Shown piece by piece: positions 9,054 to 17,009 of a DNA stretch of 64,000 bases. Every line of letters starts with the position of its first letter. Position 1 is the stretch's first letter. The DNA lies in contig NZ_CANKYM010000004.1 of NCBI RefSeq assembly GCF_947488185.1, positions 248,001-312,000 of the forward strand, written 5' to 3'. Under the pieces are notes generated by a model. It searched no databases, was not told the origin of the DNA, and saw nothing but the letters and a program-made list of their open reading frames with translations. The DNA comes from an uncultured Roseobacter sp. (GTDB taxonomy: Bacteria; Pseudomonadota; Alphaproteobacteria; Rhodobacterales; Rhodobacteraceae). The position numbers were made by a program, and so were the translations under genes.

Positions 9054-9845
9054 TCAGTCGTTCGTTTCGAACTCCTCCCAAAGATCAGGTCGGCGCATTC
9101 GTGTTAGATCTTCCGATTGAGCACGTCGCCATTTTCCAATCTCTCCGTGGTTGCCAGATGTCAGAACCGGTGGAATTTCGCGTTCCATCCATACGGCCGG
9201 GCGCGTGTATTGCGGATGCTCTAAAAGCCCTTGGGAATGACTTTCATCGACTGTGCTGTCCGCATTGCCAAGTACCCCGGGCAGGAGTCGGACAGTGGCA
9301 TCGATCACGGCTTGAGCGGCCAGCTCCCCCCCGGTCATGACGAAATCGCCCAATGAGACTTCTGTGATCTGGTAGTGCTCCAAGACCCTCTCATCCACGC
9401 CCTCAAAACGCCCGCAGAGCAGGGTAACACCATCGCAGCGCGCCAGATCCCTGGCCATGGCCTGATCAAAGCGGCGTCCGCGAGGTGACATGTACAGGAT
9501 TGGCCAGCGCCCTGTCGCATGGTTTTGCGCTGCTTCGATCGCCGGACCAACGACGTCAGCCCGCAGCACCATCCCCGCGCCGCCGCCTGCTGGTGTGTCA
9601 TCCACATTGCGGTGTTTCCCAATGCCAAAATCACGCAGATCATGTGTGTGGAGCTGCCAGCGCCCTTCCTGCAGGGCTTTGCCGGTCAGGGAAAGACCAA
9701 GTGTTCCGGGAAACGCGTCGGGGAAAAGTGTCACGACCCGCGCCTGCCACACACCTGCCAGTTCTTCGTCACCGGACATTAGATCGCGCGGCTGTGCTGC
9801 CGGGCGGATTGTTTTTCGACCAAAGGATTTTGGCGTTTCACTCAT
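9054..9845 (-). CDS. trmD: tRNA (guanine37-N1)-methyltransferase
   Basis: Methylates G37 next to the anticodon in a subset of tRNAs, using S-adenosylmethionine, and so prevents +1 frameshifts. The 263-residue protein has the TrmD SPOUT core starting WQARVVTLFPDAFPGTLG. The trefoil-knot motifs are YMSPRGRRFDQAMA, LLCGRFEGVDERV and SLGDFVMTGGELAA, with the C-terminal helical domain ending RRPDLWEEF. An N-terminal extension of about 34 residues precedes the core. The ATG at 9845 (MSETPKSFGRK) is preferred over an upstream ATG. It keeps the usual rpsP-rimM-trmD order, apart from the gene inserted after rimM. Confidence 0.95.
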   Translation of the reverse strand: MSETPKSFGRKTIRPAAQPRDLMSGDEELAGVWQARVVTLFPDAFPGTLGLSLTGKALQEGRWQLHTHDLRDFGIGKHRNVDDTPAGGGAGMVLRADVVGPAIEAAQNHATGRWPILYMSPRGRRFDQAMARDLARCDGVTLLCGRFEGVDERVLEHYQITEVSLGDFVMTGGELAAQAVIDATVRLLPGVLGNADSTVDESHSQGLLEHPQYTRPAVWMEREIPPVLTSGNHGEIGKWRRAQSEDLTRMRRPDLWEEFETND

Positions 9846-9929
9846 GATGCTTCGTTTCGCAGGGGCTGCGCCGTGCATATGCGCGGTTTGGCGCCCGATG
9901 CGCAAGCTCTGATCGCAGGGCCTTTGTGG

Positions 9930-10712
9930 TCAGAACTGCGCATCAATGAGCGCCCGTTTTGCGACCACCACGTCTTTGTCGGACAAATCGGACTGATCCA
10001 GTTTGATCAACTGCTTTTGAATTTCGAGAGGTGGCATCTTATGCGCTATGGGGCGGGCCACAATCCGGGCGCGGCGACCGTTTGGAATATCGGTTAAGTC
10101 CAGCAAGGCATCCAGAGGGCCGAGACGTCGTTGTGTGCAGTCCTCCAGCGGGATGCTGACCACAAGATGTTCCGGCAAGGCATCGGTCACCTCGGCGACG
10201 ACCTCCGCCAGGTTCGCCGCCTTTTGATAGCGCTCGGCAAAGGCGTCCTCGGACATGCCAACGCGGCCGCGTCGCATGCATTGCCAATAGCAGCTTTTCA
10301 GCCATGGCCCTGGCTGGCGCGTGGTGAAAAACACGCAAATGCGGCAGTCAGGGCTGGTGTGCAGGATGCCTTCGGTCATAGCCTGGAGAATAGAGCGCGT
10401 CGCGCCATAGTTGTGCGCACCTGCGCGACCGGGCATTGGACCGCTGAGATTTTCCTCACTGATCAATAGCGTTTTGACCCGGTCAGAATGATTGGCGGCA
10501 AGCGCGCCAGCTTCGCGTCGGATGACCGCGAGCGCTGCATCGTCACGTAATTGGGCGTACCTGAAAACTGCCTTTGACAGTTGCACCAATTGGGGACGCA
10601 ACAGTACGCCAAAACGGGCTGGCAGTCTTTTCTTGTTGGCATCCATCGTCTGTTGCAGGCTGCTCGTACCGGTTTTGTGGAACCCCGGGTGCAAAACAAT
10701 CTGTTCCAGCAT
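9930..10712 (-). CDS. sulfotransferase-like protein inserted in the rimM-trmD operon
   Basis: A 260-residue protein whose N terminus, HPGFHKTGTSSLQ (about 8-20), is the 5'-phosphosulfate-binding loop of PAPS-dependent sulfotransferases. A second motif region (FFTTRQPGPWLKSCYWQCMRR) has the place of the 3'-phosphate-binding strand and helix. The substrate is unknown. The start lies 3 bases beyond the rimM stop, so it is transcribed and probably translated with the ribosomal genes. Rhodobacterales carry many such proteins, often for polysaccharide or lipid modification. The family is likely; activity is not shown. Confidence 0.7.
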   Translation of the reverse strand: MLEQIVLHPGFHKTGTSSLQQTMDANKKRLPARFGVLLRPQLVQLSKAVFRYAQLRDDAALAVIRREAGALAANHSDRVKTLLISEENLSGPMPGRAGAHNYGATRSILQAMTEGILHTSPDCRICVFFTTRQPGPWLKSCYWQCMRRGRVGMSEDAFAERYQKAANLAEVVAEVTDALPEHLVVSIPLEDCTQRRLGPLDALLDLTDIPNGRRARIVARPIAHKMPPLEIQKQLIKLDQSDLSDKDVVVAKRALIDAQF

Positions 10713-10715
10713 TCT

Positions 10716-11222
10716 TTAAAAAAGCCCGTCGGGCGGGTCTGCAATAATGCGGCCCGCCGCAAGATCAACCGTAGGGACGGCAGCCAGTGTGAAGGGGAGG
10801 AGTACAGTTTCCGAAGAGGTCGGACGCTGCACTTCCAACAAATCCCCTGCGCCATGGTCCAGAACAGTTTTGATCTGACCCAGCAAGGTGCCACCCGTGT
10901 CCAGCACCTCAAGGCCAATGAGATCAGTGTGATAATATTCATCGTCTGGCAGAGAGGGTAGCTGGTCACGGGTGGCGAAAAGCTGTGTGCCTTTCAGCGC
11001 GTCGGCCTCTTCTTTTGTGGAGACCTCAATGATACGCGCGACAAAGCCATTCTTGATCGGGCGCACGAGCGCCAGATGGAACATCCGACTGCCGTTTTCA
11101 GTGGCCAGCGGGCTGTAGCTTTCGATGTCTTCTGGAACGGAACAAAAGCTCTTGATGCGCAGCTCACCCCGCACACCGTACGAGCCGCCAATGGCACCGA
11201 CACAGATTTTTTCCGCCGTCAT
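10716..11222 (-). CDS. rimM: ribosome maturation factor RimM
   Basis: Binds S19 in the 30S head and helps 16S rRNA processing. The 168-residue protein starts [20 protein letters not shown], the typical RimM N terminus (GxxGxxHG-like loop), and has the PRC-barrel half with [14 protein letters not shown] and GAGDLLEVQ. The ATG at 11222 follows GTAGGAGTGG and overlaps the stop of a 47-codon frame upstream. In the rpsP-rimM-trmD operon. Confidence 0.94.
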   Translation of the reverse strand: MTAEKICVGAIGGSYGVRGELRIKSFCSVPEDIESYSPLATENGSRMFHLALVRPIKNGFVARIIEVSTKEEADALKGTQLFATRDQLPSLPDDEYYHTDLIGLEVLDTGGTLLGQIKTVLDHGAGDLLEVQRPTSSETVLLPFTLAAVPTVDLAAGRIIADPPDGLF

Positions 11223-11362
11223 TCTTCCACTCCTACGCACAAACCTTCGGAAATTGCGCCGCCGCGATCAAGACATGTGTCTCGTTGATTGGCCCGCTCA
11301 AAGAAAATTCCCGCCAGAAAAGCGAACGTGATGAGCATCAAAGAGCGGATTGGCCTGAACAT
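11219..11362 (-). CDS. 47-residue membrane protein overlapping the rimM start
   Basis: A small frame between rpsP and rimM that is easy to miss. It begins [20 protein letters not shown], giving a basic N terminus and one transmembrane helix (about residues 7-21), followed by a short tail with two cysteines (at about 30 and 42). Its TGA overlaps the rimM ATG in an ATGA arrangement, which speaks for real translation and coupling to rimM. There is no strong ribosome site, and an internal ATG at residue 9 is an alternative start. Family unknown. Confidence 0.55.
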   Translation of the reverse strand: MFRPIRSLMLITFAFLAGIFFERANQRDTCLDRGGAISEGLCVGVEE

Positions 11363-11392
11363 TGCGTGCCCGGACAGGAATGAGACAGCGAA

Positions 11393-11457
11393 GGGCCCGC
11401 AGAATCGCGGGCCCCTGCAGGTTTAGAAAGGCAGGGCTGTCGTAGCGGCGACAGCCC
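11393..11457 (-). terminator. two hairpins downstream of rpsP (attenuator or processing site)
   Basis: Two perfect stems follow the rpsP stop: GGGCTGTCG / CGACAGCCC (11434-11442 with 11449-11457) and GGGCCCGC / GCGGGCCC (11393-11400 with 11407-11414). On the transcribed strand neither is followed by a proper T-run, so partial termination or RNA processing between rpsP and rimM is more likely than full termination. Confidence 0.5.
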
Positions 11458-11470
11458 AAAAACCGCCAGC

Positions 11471-11857
11471 TTACTCTGCAGTTTCTTCCGCCGGGGCCTC
11501 TTCAGCAGGTGCGGCAGCCTCAGCAGCCTTTGCGGCTTTTTCTTCAGCACGTTCCTGGGCTTTCTTGCCCGGTGTGCCCTTGTTGGGGTTGTTGCGCTCG
11601 GTTTTTTCTTTCAGACCAGCAGCTTCCAACATACGCGCAACGCGGTCCGTGGGCTGTGCGCCCTGACCCAACCAATGCTGAACGCGCTCGACGTCCATTT
11701 TCACACGCTCTTCGCTGTCTTTCGGCAGCAGCGGGTTGTATGTGCCCAGCTTCTCGATGAAACGGCCATCGCGTGGCATGCGGCTGTCCGCTGCGACGAT
11801 CCGGTAAAAGGGGCGCTTCTTGGAGCCGCCACGGGCGAGACGAATTTTCATAGCCAT
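11471..11857 (-). CDS. rpsP: 30S ribosomal protein S16
   Basis: Small-subunit assembly protein. The 128-residue product starts [20 protein letters not shown], with AAGGAAA upstream, and has the S16 core to about residue 85 ([20 protein letters not shown]). A C-terminal tail of about 40 residues, very rich in Ala, Glu and Lys, extends beyond the usual E. coli length; such tails are common in alphaproteobacterial S16. First ribosomal protein gene of the rpsP-rimM-trmD operon. Confidence 0.96.
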   Translation of the reverse strand: MAMKIRLARGGSKKRPFYRIVAADSRMPRDGRFIEKLGTYNPLLPKDSEERVKMDVERVQHWLGQGAQPTDRVARMLEAAGLKEKTERNNPNKGTPGKKAQERAEEKAAKAAEAAAPAEEAPAEETAE

Positions 11858-11886
11858 TGTAGTATTTCCTTCTGAGTTCAGTGGGT

Positions 11887-11910
11887 AAGGTGGGCTTTCA
11901 GGCCACCTTA
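11887..11910. repeat. palindromic repeat, copy 1, at the end of the chorismate mutase gene
   Basis: The unit GGTGGGCTTTCAGGCCACC (11889-11907) flanked by AA and TT forms a 7-base stem with a 9-base loop. It overlaps the stop codon of the chorismate mutase gene. Two further identical units lie at 38399-38417 (opposite orientation) and 38455-38473. It may serve as a terminator or as a REP-like element. Confidence 0.75.
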
Positions 11911-12204
11911 TGTCTGGTGGAGTTGGTGGTGCTGAATGACTTCAGCGATGATGAAGTTGAGAAACTTCTTGGCGAATTCGGGGTCCAGATCGGCCCGGTT
12001 CGCCAAATCTTCGAGCCGCTCGATCTGTGCCGCTTCGCGCGCGGGATCGGACGGGGGAAGGTCGTGTGCAGCCTTGAGTTTCCCCACGGCCTGCGTGTGC
12101 TTGAACCGCTCGCCCAGCGTATAGACGAGGATCGCATCGAGACGGTCGATAGAGGCGCGGTGCTCTTTCAGCACCTCGGCGGCACGGGTTACGGCATCAG
12201 TCAT
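11908..12204 (-). CDS. chorismate mutase
   Basis: A monofunctional AroQ-type enzyme that turns chorismate into prephenate for phenylalanine and tyrosine synthesis. The protein has 98 residues, all helical, with the active-site pattern of the family: [19 protein letters not shown] at the N terminus (Arg and Asp residues of helix 1) and [20 protein letters not shown] in the middle. The ATG at 12204 has GGGAAG upstream. It ends the ffh-GNAT series, before rpsP. This place is usual in Rhodobacterales as far as I recall. Confidence 0.88.
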   Translation of the reverse strand: MTDAVTRAAEVLKEHRASIDRLDAILVYTLGERFKHTQAVGKLKAAHDLPPSDPAREAAQIERLEDLANRADLDPEFAKKFLNFIIAEVIQHHQLHQT

Positions 12205-12296
12205 CTTAAAACTTCCCATGGGCGTCAGCGACGCAAATTCCGGATGCCAGACCACGGTGGGTCACAGCCGGCGCCTCAGATACTGCAAGAAATGGA

Positions 12297-12902
12297 TCAG
12301 TCAATGGCCCATCCTTTCGGTTTAAAGAGCGGGTCGGCATAGTGGCCGATTTCCATTTCGATCCCATGGGCCAGTTGGGAGCCCTGCAAATCAGCCGCGG
12401 ATGGATGGCGATAGACCGCGTCATTGCCGTCAATCGTTGCCGCGGCCGGGTCCTTGACCGCACCCAAACGTTCAGCCAGCCGTATGCTGTCGAGGTTCTT
12501 GGGATCGATGTAGCTGACCGCGGTATCCCAGGCCTTTTCCCGGTAGAGATAGTCGCGCACCTTATGCGTCGCTTCCAGCGCATAACCTTTCCCGGCCTTG
12601 TCCGGCCAGATCACCCAGGCGATTTCCGCTTCGGGCCACTTTGCGGGTTTCCACCCGCCCGCCATGCCCAGCGTCTCACCGGAGGCCTTGTCGTGGATCA
12701 TCCACATGCCATAGCCGCGGATCTGCCAATGACCGATCTCGGCGGCATAGAGCATCCATGCTTCATAGGCGTTCAGCGGCCCGCCCATGAAACGGGCGCG
12801 GTAGCTGGTGAAGGTGGCCTTGAAGTCCGGGTAATCCTCGGGCTCCGGGCCGCGCAGGATCAGCCGCCCGGTTTCGAGGCGCGGAATGGAGGTGCCGGTC
12901 AT
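12297..12902 (-). CDS. GNAT-family N-acetyltransferase (array member 5)
   Basis: A 201-residue RimJ/RimL-type acetyltransferase (Acetyltransf_3). It starts with the family hallmark LETGRLILRGPEPEDYPDF, and the acetyl-CoA loop lies in WPDKAGKGYALEA. The C-terminal strand YIDPKNLDSIRLAERLGAV is also typical. It has about 30 extra residues at the C terminus. Its start overlaps the stop of the previous acetyltransferase by 4 bases. The substrate is unknown; an N-terminal alpha-amino group of a protein, as with RimJ/L, is one option given the ribosomal operon. Confidence 0.85.
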   Translation of the reverse strand: MTGTSIPRLETGRLILRGPEPEDYPDFKATFTSYRARFMGGPLNAYEAWMLYAAEIGHWQIRGYGMWMIHDKASGETLGMAGGWKPAKWPEAEIAWVIWPDKAGKGYALEATHKVRDYLYREKAWDTAVSYIDPKNLDSIRLAERLGAVKDPAAATIDGNDAVYRHPSAADLQGSQLAHGIEMEIGHYADPLFKPKGWAID

Positions 12903-13456
12903 GCGCGCGCACCTCCTGTGCTGTAACGCCAGACCTGGGCGTCATCGACCATACCGTCCCGCACCGCCCCAAGCCGCGATGCCAAACGGGCCGCGCGGGC
13001 GTTTTCGGGATCGATGTAGCTGACCAGCGTTGTCCAGCCTAGGGTGTCAAAGGCATGCGCCCGGGCAGCCGTTGCCGCCTCAAAGGCGATGCCCTGCCCC
13101 TCGGCCTCGGGCAACAGGAGGAAGCCCAGTTCGGGTTCCAGATCACCGGGTTCAAATCCCAAGAGAACGAAGCCCGCGATGTCGCCTGCCGCGCCAATGG
13201 TCCAGACGCCGTGGCCGTGCAGCAACCACGTGGCGGTCATCTGGGTGAAGTCGGCCCAGGCCTCCTCACGCGTCATCGGGCCACCAAAATACGCCCCGCG
13301 ATCGGTGCAGGCAATGCTGGCAAAGGCGTCGAAATCCTCGACCTTCGGCGCACGCAGCACAAGGCGCTCGGTCACCAGAAGCGGTAACTGACCTTGCAGC
13401 GCGAAGGCAAAGGCGGCCGCGGCACCGGTCGAGGGTGTTTCACAGGCAAACCTCAC
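12899..13456 (-). CDS. GNAT-family N-acetyltransferase (array member 4)
   Basis: A 185-residue RimJ/RimL-type acetyltransferase with LLVTERLVLRAPKVEDFDAF at about 26-45, the CoA-binding loop LPEAEGQGIAFEA and the closing motif YIDPENARAARLASRLGAV. Paralogous to its neighbours. Both its ends overlap adjacent genes by 4 bases (ATGA), so it is translated in series. The first 25 residues are not part of the usual fold. Confidence 0.85.
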   Translation of the reverse strand: MRFACETPSTGAAAAFAFALQGQLPLLVTERLVLRAPKVEDFDAFASIACTDRGAYFGGPMTREEAWADFTQMTATWLLHGHGVWTIGAAGDIAGFVLLGFEPGDLEPELGFLLLPEAEGQGIAFEAATAARAHAFDTLGWTTLVSYIDPENARAARLASRLGAVRDGMVDDAQVWRYSTGGARA

Positions 13457-13953
13457 GCCGCCACCTCGTAGCGGTAGACCACGTCGTCCGGATCATGTGT
13501 TCTGGCGTCCGGGTCATGGGCTCCCCCCAGCCTTTCAGCCAAAGCGATGGAGCGGGCATTGTCACGGTGGATGTAGCTCACCAGCGACGCCGGTCTGATC
13601 TCCTGCCGTGTATAGGCCAGCGCCAGTGCGGCCGCTTCACAGGCAAGCCCGCGCCCTTCGAAACCGTCAAAGAGGATGTAGCCAAGCTCGGTTTCGGCAA
13701 AATGCGGCGGCTGTGTGATGGCGACCTGTCCCGCAATTTGGTTGTCCACCTCGATGGCCCAACCGCCCATGCCCATCAACTCCCAAGAGCCAACTTCGGA
13801 GGCAAGCCCGTACCAGAGGTGTGTTTTGTTGTCCGGGCCGTCAACGAATTGCGAACGCGGGGTCTGGAAGAAGGCCCAAAAGGCTTCCATGTCTTCCATG
13901 ACATGGGGACGCAGGCGCAGACGATCGCCGGTTATGACGGGTGCGGCGGTCAC
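13453..13953 (-). CDS. GNAT-family N-acetyltransferase (array member 3)
   Basis: A compact 166-residue acetyltransferase. It begins VITGDRLRLRPHVMEDMEAF and has the CoA loop FDGFEGRGLACEA and the end motif YIHRDNARSIALAERLGGA. It overlaps both neighbours by 4 bases. Substrate unknown. Confidence 0.85.
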   Translation of the reverse strand: MTAAPVITGDRLRLRPHVMEDMEAFWAFFQTPRSQFVDGPDNKTHLWYGLASEVGSWELMGMGGWAIEVDNQIAGQVAITQPPHFAETELGYILFDGFEGRGLACEAAALALAYTRQEIRPASLVSYIHRDNARSIALAERLGGAHDPDARTHDPDDVVYRYEVAA

Positions 13954-14453
13954 GCGGCGATCCTATACGTCAGGGCGCCGGGATAGCGGTCAAAGGCGGG
14001 TGGCTGTCCGGCGCGCGCGCCCAGTTTCTCGGCGATACGGCACGAGCCGGTGTTCTCGGGCGCCACACGGATCAGCAGTTCTGTCCACCCGATCCGATCC
14101 AGAAGGTGATCCACCACCGCGCGCGCTGCTTCGGTGGCAAAGCCTTTGCCCTCATCCGCGTCGTTCCAGATGGTCCAGGAAAGCTCCGGCGCTGTCTGAT
14201 CCGTCAAGTGCAACGGGCCCACGTGACCTACGGCGCGCCCCTCGTGTTCCATCACGTAGCGCCCAAAGTCCCGCAGGGCCCAGTGCCCAATCATAGCGGC
14301 GAACCGGTTGAATGCCGTAGGGGCGTCGAAAGGCCCGCCTACGTGGACCGCGCGGTCGCTCGCACAATAGACCGTGTAGGCGGAGAGGTCGTCCGCCTGT
14401 GGCTGGCGCAGAGCAAGCCGTGCCGTCGAGAGGGTGCGCGCCACTTGCATCAC
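13950..14453 (-). CDS. GNAT-family N-acetyltransferase (array member 2)
   Basis: A 167-residue acetyltransferase with LSTARLALRQPQADDLSAY at the start, the CoA loop WNDADEGKGFATEA and the closing motif RVAPENTGSCRIAEKLGAR. Coupled by a 4-base overlap to the gene upstream (NIPSNAP-like) and the one downstream. Substrate unknown. Confidence 0.85.
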   Translation of the reverse strand: MMQVARTLSTARLALRQPQADDLSAYTVYCASDRAVHVGGPFDAPTAFNRFAAMIGHWALRDFGRYVMEHEGRAVGHVGPLHLTDQTAPELSWTIWNDADEGKGFATEAARAVVDHLLDRIGWTELLIRVAPENTGSCRIAEKLGARAGQPPAFDRYPGALTYRIAA

Positions 14454-14785
14454 ATCAATCCCAGATCAGCCGGGCTTTCGCCTTCCAGAACGGGGCGGGT
14501 GAAGTGGCGGTCATAGCGGCGGATGCACTGCGTGCGTTCGGCGTGCGCATAGGTGGCGATGCAGGCGGGGTCGGTCGCCATTTCCCTGCGGTAGGCTTCG
14601 TAAGCCGCGAGCGACGGGAAGCTGAACGCACACCATGCCAGATCGGATGGTCCTTCGGAGGGCAACCAGTAGCCATGATGCGTGCCGCCCATGCGGTTGA
14701 TGTTGTGAATCCACGCTTTGGCATAGATTTCAAAATCAGCCACTTTCGCCGGGTCGATCTCGTATTTCAAAAAGCAGGTAATCAT
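14450..14785 (-). CDS. NIPSNAP-family (dimeric alpha/beta-barrel) protein
   Basis: A 111-residue ferredoxin-like alpha+beta protein of the NIPSNAP type: MITCFLKYEIDPAKVADFEI starts the first strand and helix, and HHGYWLPSEGPSDLAWCAFS continues the sheet. Its role is not known. It sits inside the acetyltransferase array, sharing 4-base overlaps at both ends. Confidence 0.75.
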   Translation of the reverse strand: MITCFLKYEIDPAKVADFEIYAKAWIHNINRMGGTHHGYWLPSEGPSDLAWCAFSFPSLAAYEAYRREMATDPACIATYAHAERTQCIRRYDRHFTRPVLEGESPADLGLM

Positions 14786-15324
14786 GCGACCTCACCACGG
14801 TTTGCCAGGTCAAAGCCGAAGACGTCGCGGCCGTGCCCGTCGGGGAAGCTGTCGCGGCGCAGTTTCGTACCGCCCAGGCGATCCACGAGACGCAAGGCAG
14901 CCGCATTGGTGTCGCGGACATGGGTTTCCACGACTGTCCACCCCAGCGTGTCTTGCGCGTACTCCAGCACGGCCAGAGCGGCTTCGGTGGCAAAGCCCTT
15001 GCCGCGCGCAGTGCCCAGCAGCCACCATGTCAGCTCATGGCTGGGCCAGCCGTCCCAATGCACGATCCCGCACCCGCCAATGGGCGCACCTGTCTCGCGG
15101 TCGACCATCACGAATTTGCCGAAGCCCTTCATGTGCCAATGCCCGATGTCCGCTGCCAGACGCACGCTGGCCTGATCCGGTCGCAGGGGCCCGCCATAGA
15201 AGTAGCCGTCCCCGGTCTGCGCGTCGAAGAACGCGGCATAGAGCGCTGCATCCGCCGCAGAAGGCATGCGGAGTACGAGGCGCGTCGTTTCCAGCACCGG
15301 GGTATCAGCGACCGAGGGTGTCAT
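14782..15324 (-). CDS. GNAT-family N-acetyltransferase (array member 1)
   Basis: A 180-residue RimJ/RimL-type acetyltransferase directly after ffh (4-base overlap). Motifs: LETTRLVLRMPSAADAALYA, the CoA loop LGTARGKGFATEA and HVRDTNAAALRLVDRLGG. First of five paralogues in the series. Confidence 0.86.
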   Translation of the reverse strand: MTPSVADTPVLETTRLVLRMPSAADAALYAAFFDAQTGDGYFYGGPLRPDQASVRLAADIGHWHMKGFGKFVMVDRETGAPIGGCGIVHWDGWPSHELTWWLLGTARGKGFATEAALAVLEYAQDTLGWTVVETHVRDTNAAALRLVDRLGGTKLRRDSFPDGHGRDVFGFDLANRGEVA

Positions 15325-16826
15325 TTCTTTTTGCCAAATCCTGACAGGCCGGGGGGCAGGGGCATGCCGCCGCCCATCCCGCCGAGACCACCGGGCAGCT
15401 TGCCGCCCATGGCTTTGGCTGCGGCCTCGAGCTGTTTGGGGTCCATCTGAGACGGGTCCATACCGGGCATGCCGCCCTTGCCCATCATCCCCTTCATGGC
15501 TTGTTTCAGCATGCCGCCTTTGCCCATGCGGCCCATCTTCTTCATCATGTCGCCCATCTGACGCTGCATCTTGAGCAGTTTGTTGAGTTCGGAAACTTCG
15601 AGCCCTGCGCCCTTGGCGATGCGTTTCTTGCGGGAGGCCTGCAGGATCTGTGGGTTGGCGCGTTCCTTCTTGGTCATGGACTGGATCAGCGCGATCTGGC
15701 GCTTCAGGATGCTGTCATCCATCCCTGCCGCCTCGACCTGTTTGGCCATTTTGCCCATGCCGGGCATCATGCCCATCATGCCTTCCATCCCGCCCATTTT
15801 GAGCATCTGTTCCAGCTGCATCTTGAGGTCGTTCATGTTGAACTGACCCTTGGCCATGCGCTTCATCATCTTTTCGGCCTGCTCGGCCTCGATGGTTTCC
15901 TGCGCCTTCTCCACCAGCGCCACGATGTCGCCCATCCCGAGGATGCGGCCCGCGATGCGTTCGGGTTCGAAGGTCTCGATGGCGTCCATCTTCTCGCCAA
16001 GGCCTACGTATTTGATCGGCTTGCCTGTGACTGCGCGCATCGAGAGCGCCGCACCGCCGCGCCCGTCGCCATCCATCCGGGTGAGCACCACGCCCGAGAC
16101 ACCGATCTTGTCGTCGAATTCGGTGGCGACGTTGACGGCGTCCTGACCGGTGAGGCCGTCGACCACCAGCAGGGTTTCGCGCGGGTTGGCCACGTCGCGC
16201 ACGGCGGCGGCCTGGGCGATCAGCTCCTGATCGATGTGCAACCGGCCAGCGGTGTCCAGCATATAGACGTCATAGCCGCCGAGGCCCGCCTGCGTCTTGG
16301 CGCGTTTGGCGATGGCGACGGGGTCTTCCCCCTTGACGATGGGCAGGGTGTCGACGCCGATCTGGGTGCCGAGAATGGCAAGCTGCTCCATCGCGGCGGG
16401 GCGGTTTACGTCGAGCGAGGCCATCAGCACGCGCTTGCCGTCACGGTCTTTCAGACGTTTGGCCAGTTTCGCGGTGGTGGTTGTCTTGCCTGAGCCCTGC
16501 AGGCCGACCATCAGGATCGGCGCGGGCGGGTTGTCGATCTTCAGCGCGCCGGGCTCGCCTTCGCCCTTCAGCACGTCGATCAGGGCATCATGTACGATCT
16601 TGACGACCTGCTGGCCCGGCGTGATCGACTTGGTGACGGCCTGTCCGGTGGCTTTTTCCTGCACGGCTTTGACGAAATCGCGCGCCACGGGCAGGGAGAC
16701 ATCGGCCTCCAGCAGCGCGACGCGGACCTCGCGCAGGGCGGTGGCCACGTCGTCTTCGGACAGGGCGCCCTGTTTCGTGAGCCGGTCAAAGACGCCGGAG
16801 AGGCGTTCGGACAGATTTTCAAACAT
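15321..16826 (-). CDS. ffh: signal recognition particle protein Ffh (SRP54)
   Basis: The GTPase of the signal recognition particle, which binds 4.5S RNA and signal sequences and directs inner-membrane proteins to FtsY and SecYEG. The protein has 501 residues: N domain (1-90), G domain with GLQGSGKT (108-115), DTAGR and TRMDGDGRGG, and a Met-rich M domain with stretches such as MEGMMGMMPGMGKM and a Gly/Met/Pro-rich tail. The start is ATG 16826 (MFENLSERLSGVF). The frame extends upstream, but the family starts here. It heads the acetyltransferase, chorismate mutase and rpsP series. Confidence 0.97.
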   Translation of the reverse strand: MFENLSERLSGVFDRLTKQGALSEDDVATALREVRVALLEADVSLPVARDFVKAVQEKATGQAVTKSITPGQQVVKIVHDALIDVLKGEGEPGALKIDNPPAPILMVGLQGSGKTTTTAKLAKRLKDRDGKRVLMASLDVNRPAAMEQLAILGTQIGVDTLPIVKGEDPVAIAKRAKTQAGLGGYDVYMLDTAGRLHIDQELIAQAAAVRDVANPRETLLVVDGLTGQDAVNVATEFDDKIGVSGVVLTRMDGDGRGGAALSMRAVTGKPIKYVGLGEKMDAIETFEPERIAGRILGMGDIVALVEKAQETIEAEQAEKMMKRMAKGQFNMNDLKMQLEQMLKMGGMEGMMGMMPGMGKMAKQVEAAGMDDSILKRQIALIQSMTKKERANPQILQASRKKRIAKGAGLEVSELNKLLKMQRQMGDMMKKMGRMGKGGMLKQAMKGMMGKGGMPGMDPSQMDPKQLEAAAKAMGGKLPGGLGGMGGGMPLPPGLSGFGKKK

Positions 16827-16921
16827 GGGCCATGGCCCCCTTCGATATCGGTTGCGGGATGCTCCTGATGTAGGAGGTCCGCCGTGAATGCACAAACGTC
16901 CCGGTCGGACCGAAACGAAAA

Positions 16922-16995
16922 GCGCCCCCGTGGGCGCAACGCGCTGACGGAGGGCGATCCCGAACGGCTCGGGACCGGAAGGCTGGTGCTTCCGG
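16922..16995. other. three tandem hairpins upstream of ffh
   Basis: Between ffh and the next gene lie three perfect stems in a row: GCGCCC/GGGCGC (16922-16937, 4-base loop), TCCCGA/TCGGGA (16958-16974, 5-base loop) and CCGGAAG/CTTCCGG (16975-16995, 7-base loop). They lie in what would be the ffh leader on the minus strand and directly after the gene at 17010. They might end that gene's transcript, form an RNA leader for ffh, or belong to a small RNA. No T-run marks a standard terminator. Confidence 0.4.
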
Positions 16996-17009
16996 ATGTT
17001 GAGGAGCGT

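Noticed and set aside
13148..13162. T-loop-like GGTTCAAATCCC suggesting a tRNA
   Set aside because: It lies inside an acetyltransferase gene, and no acceptor stem or anticodon arm can be formed around it.
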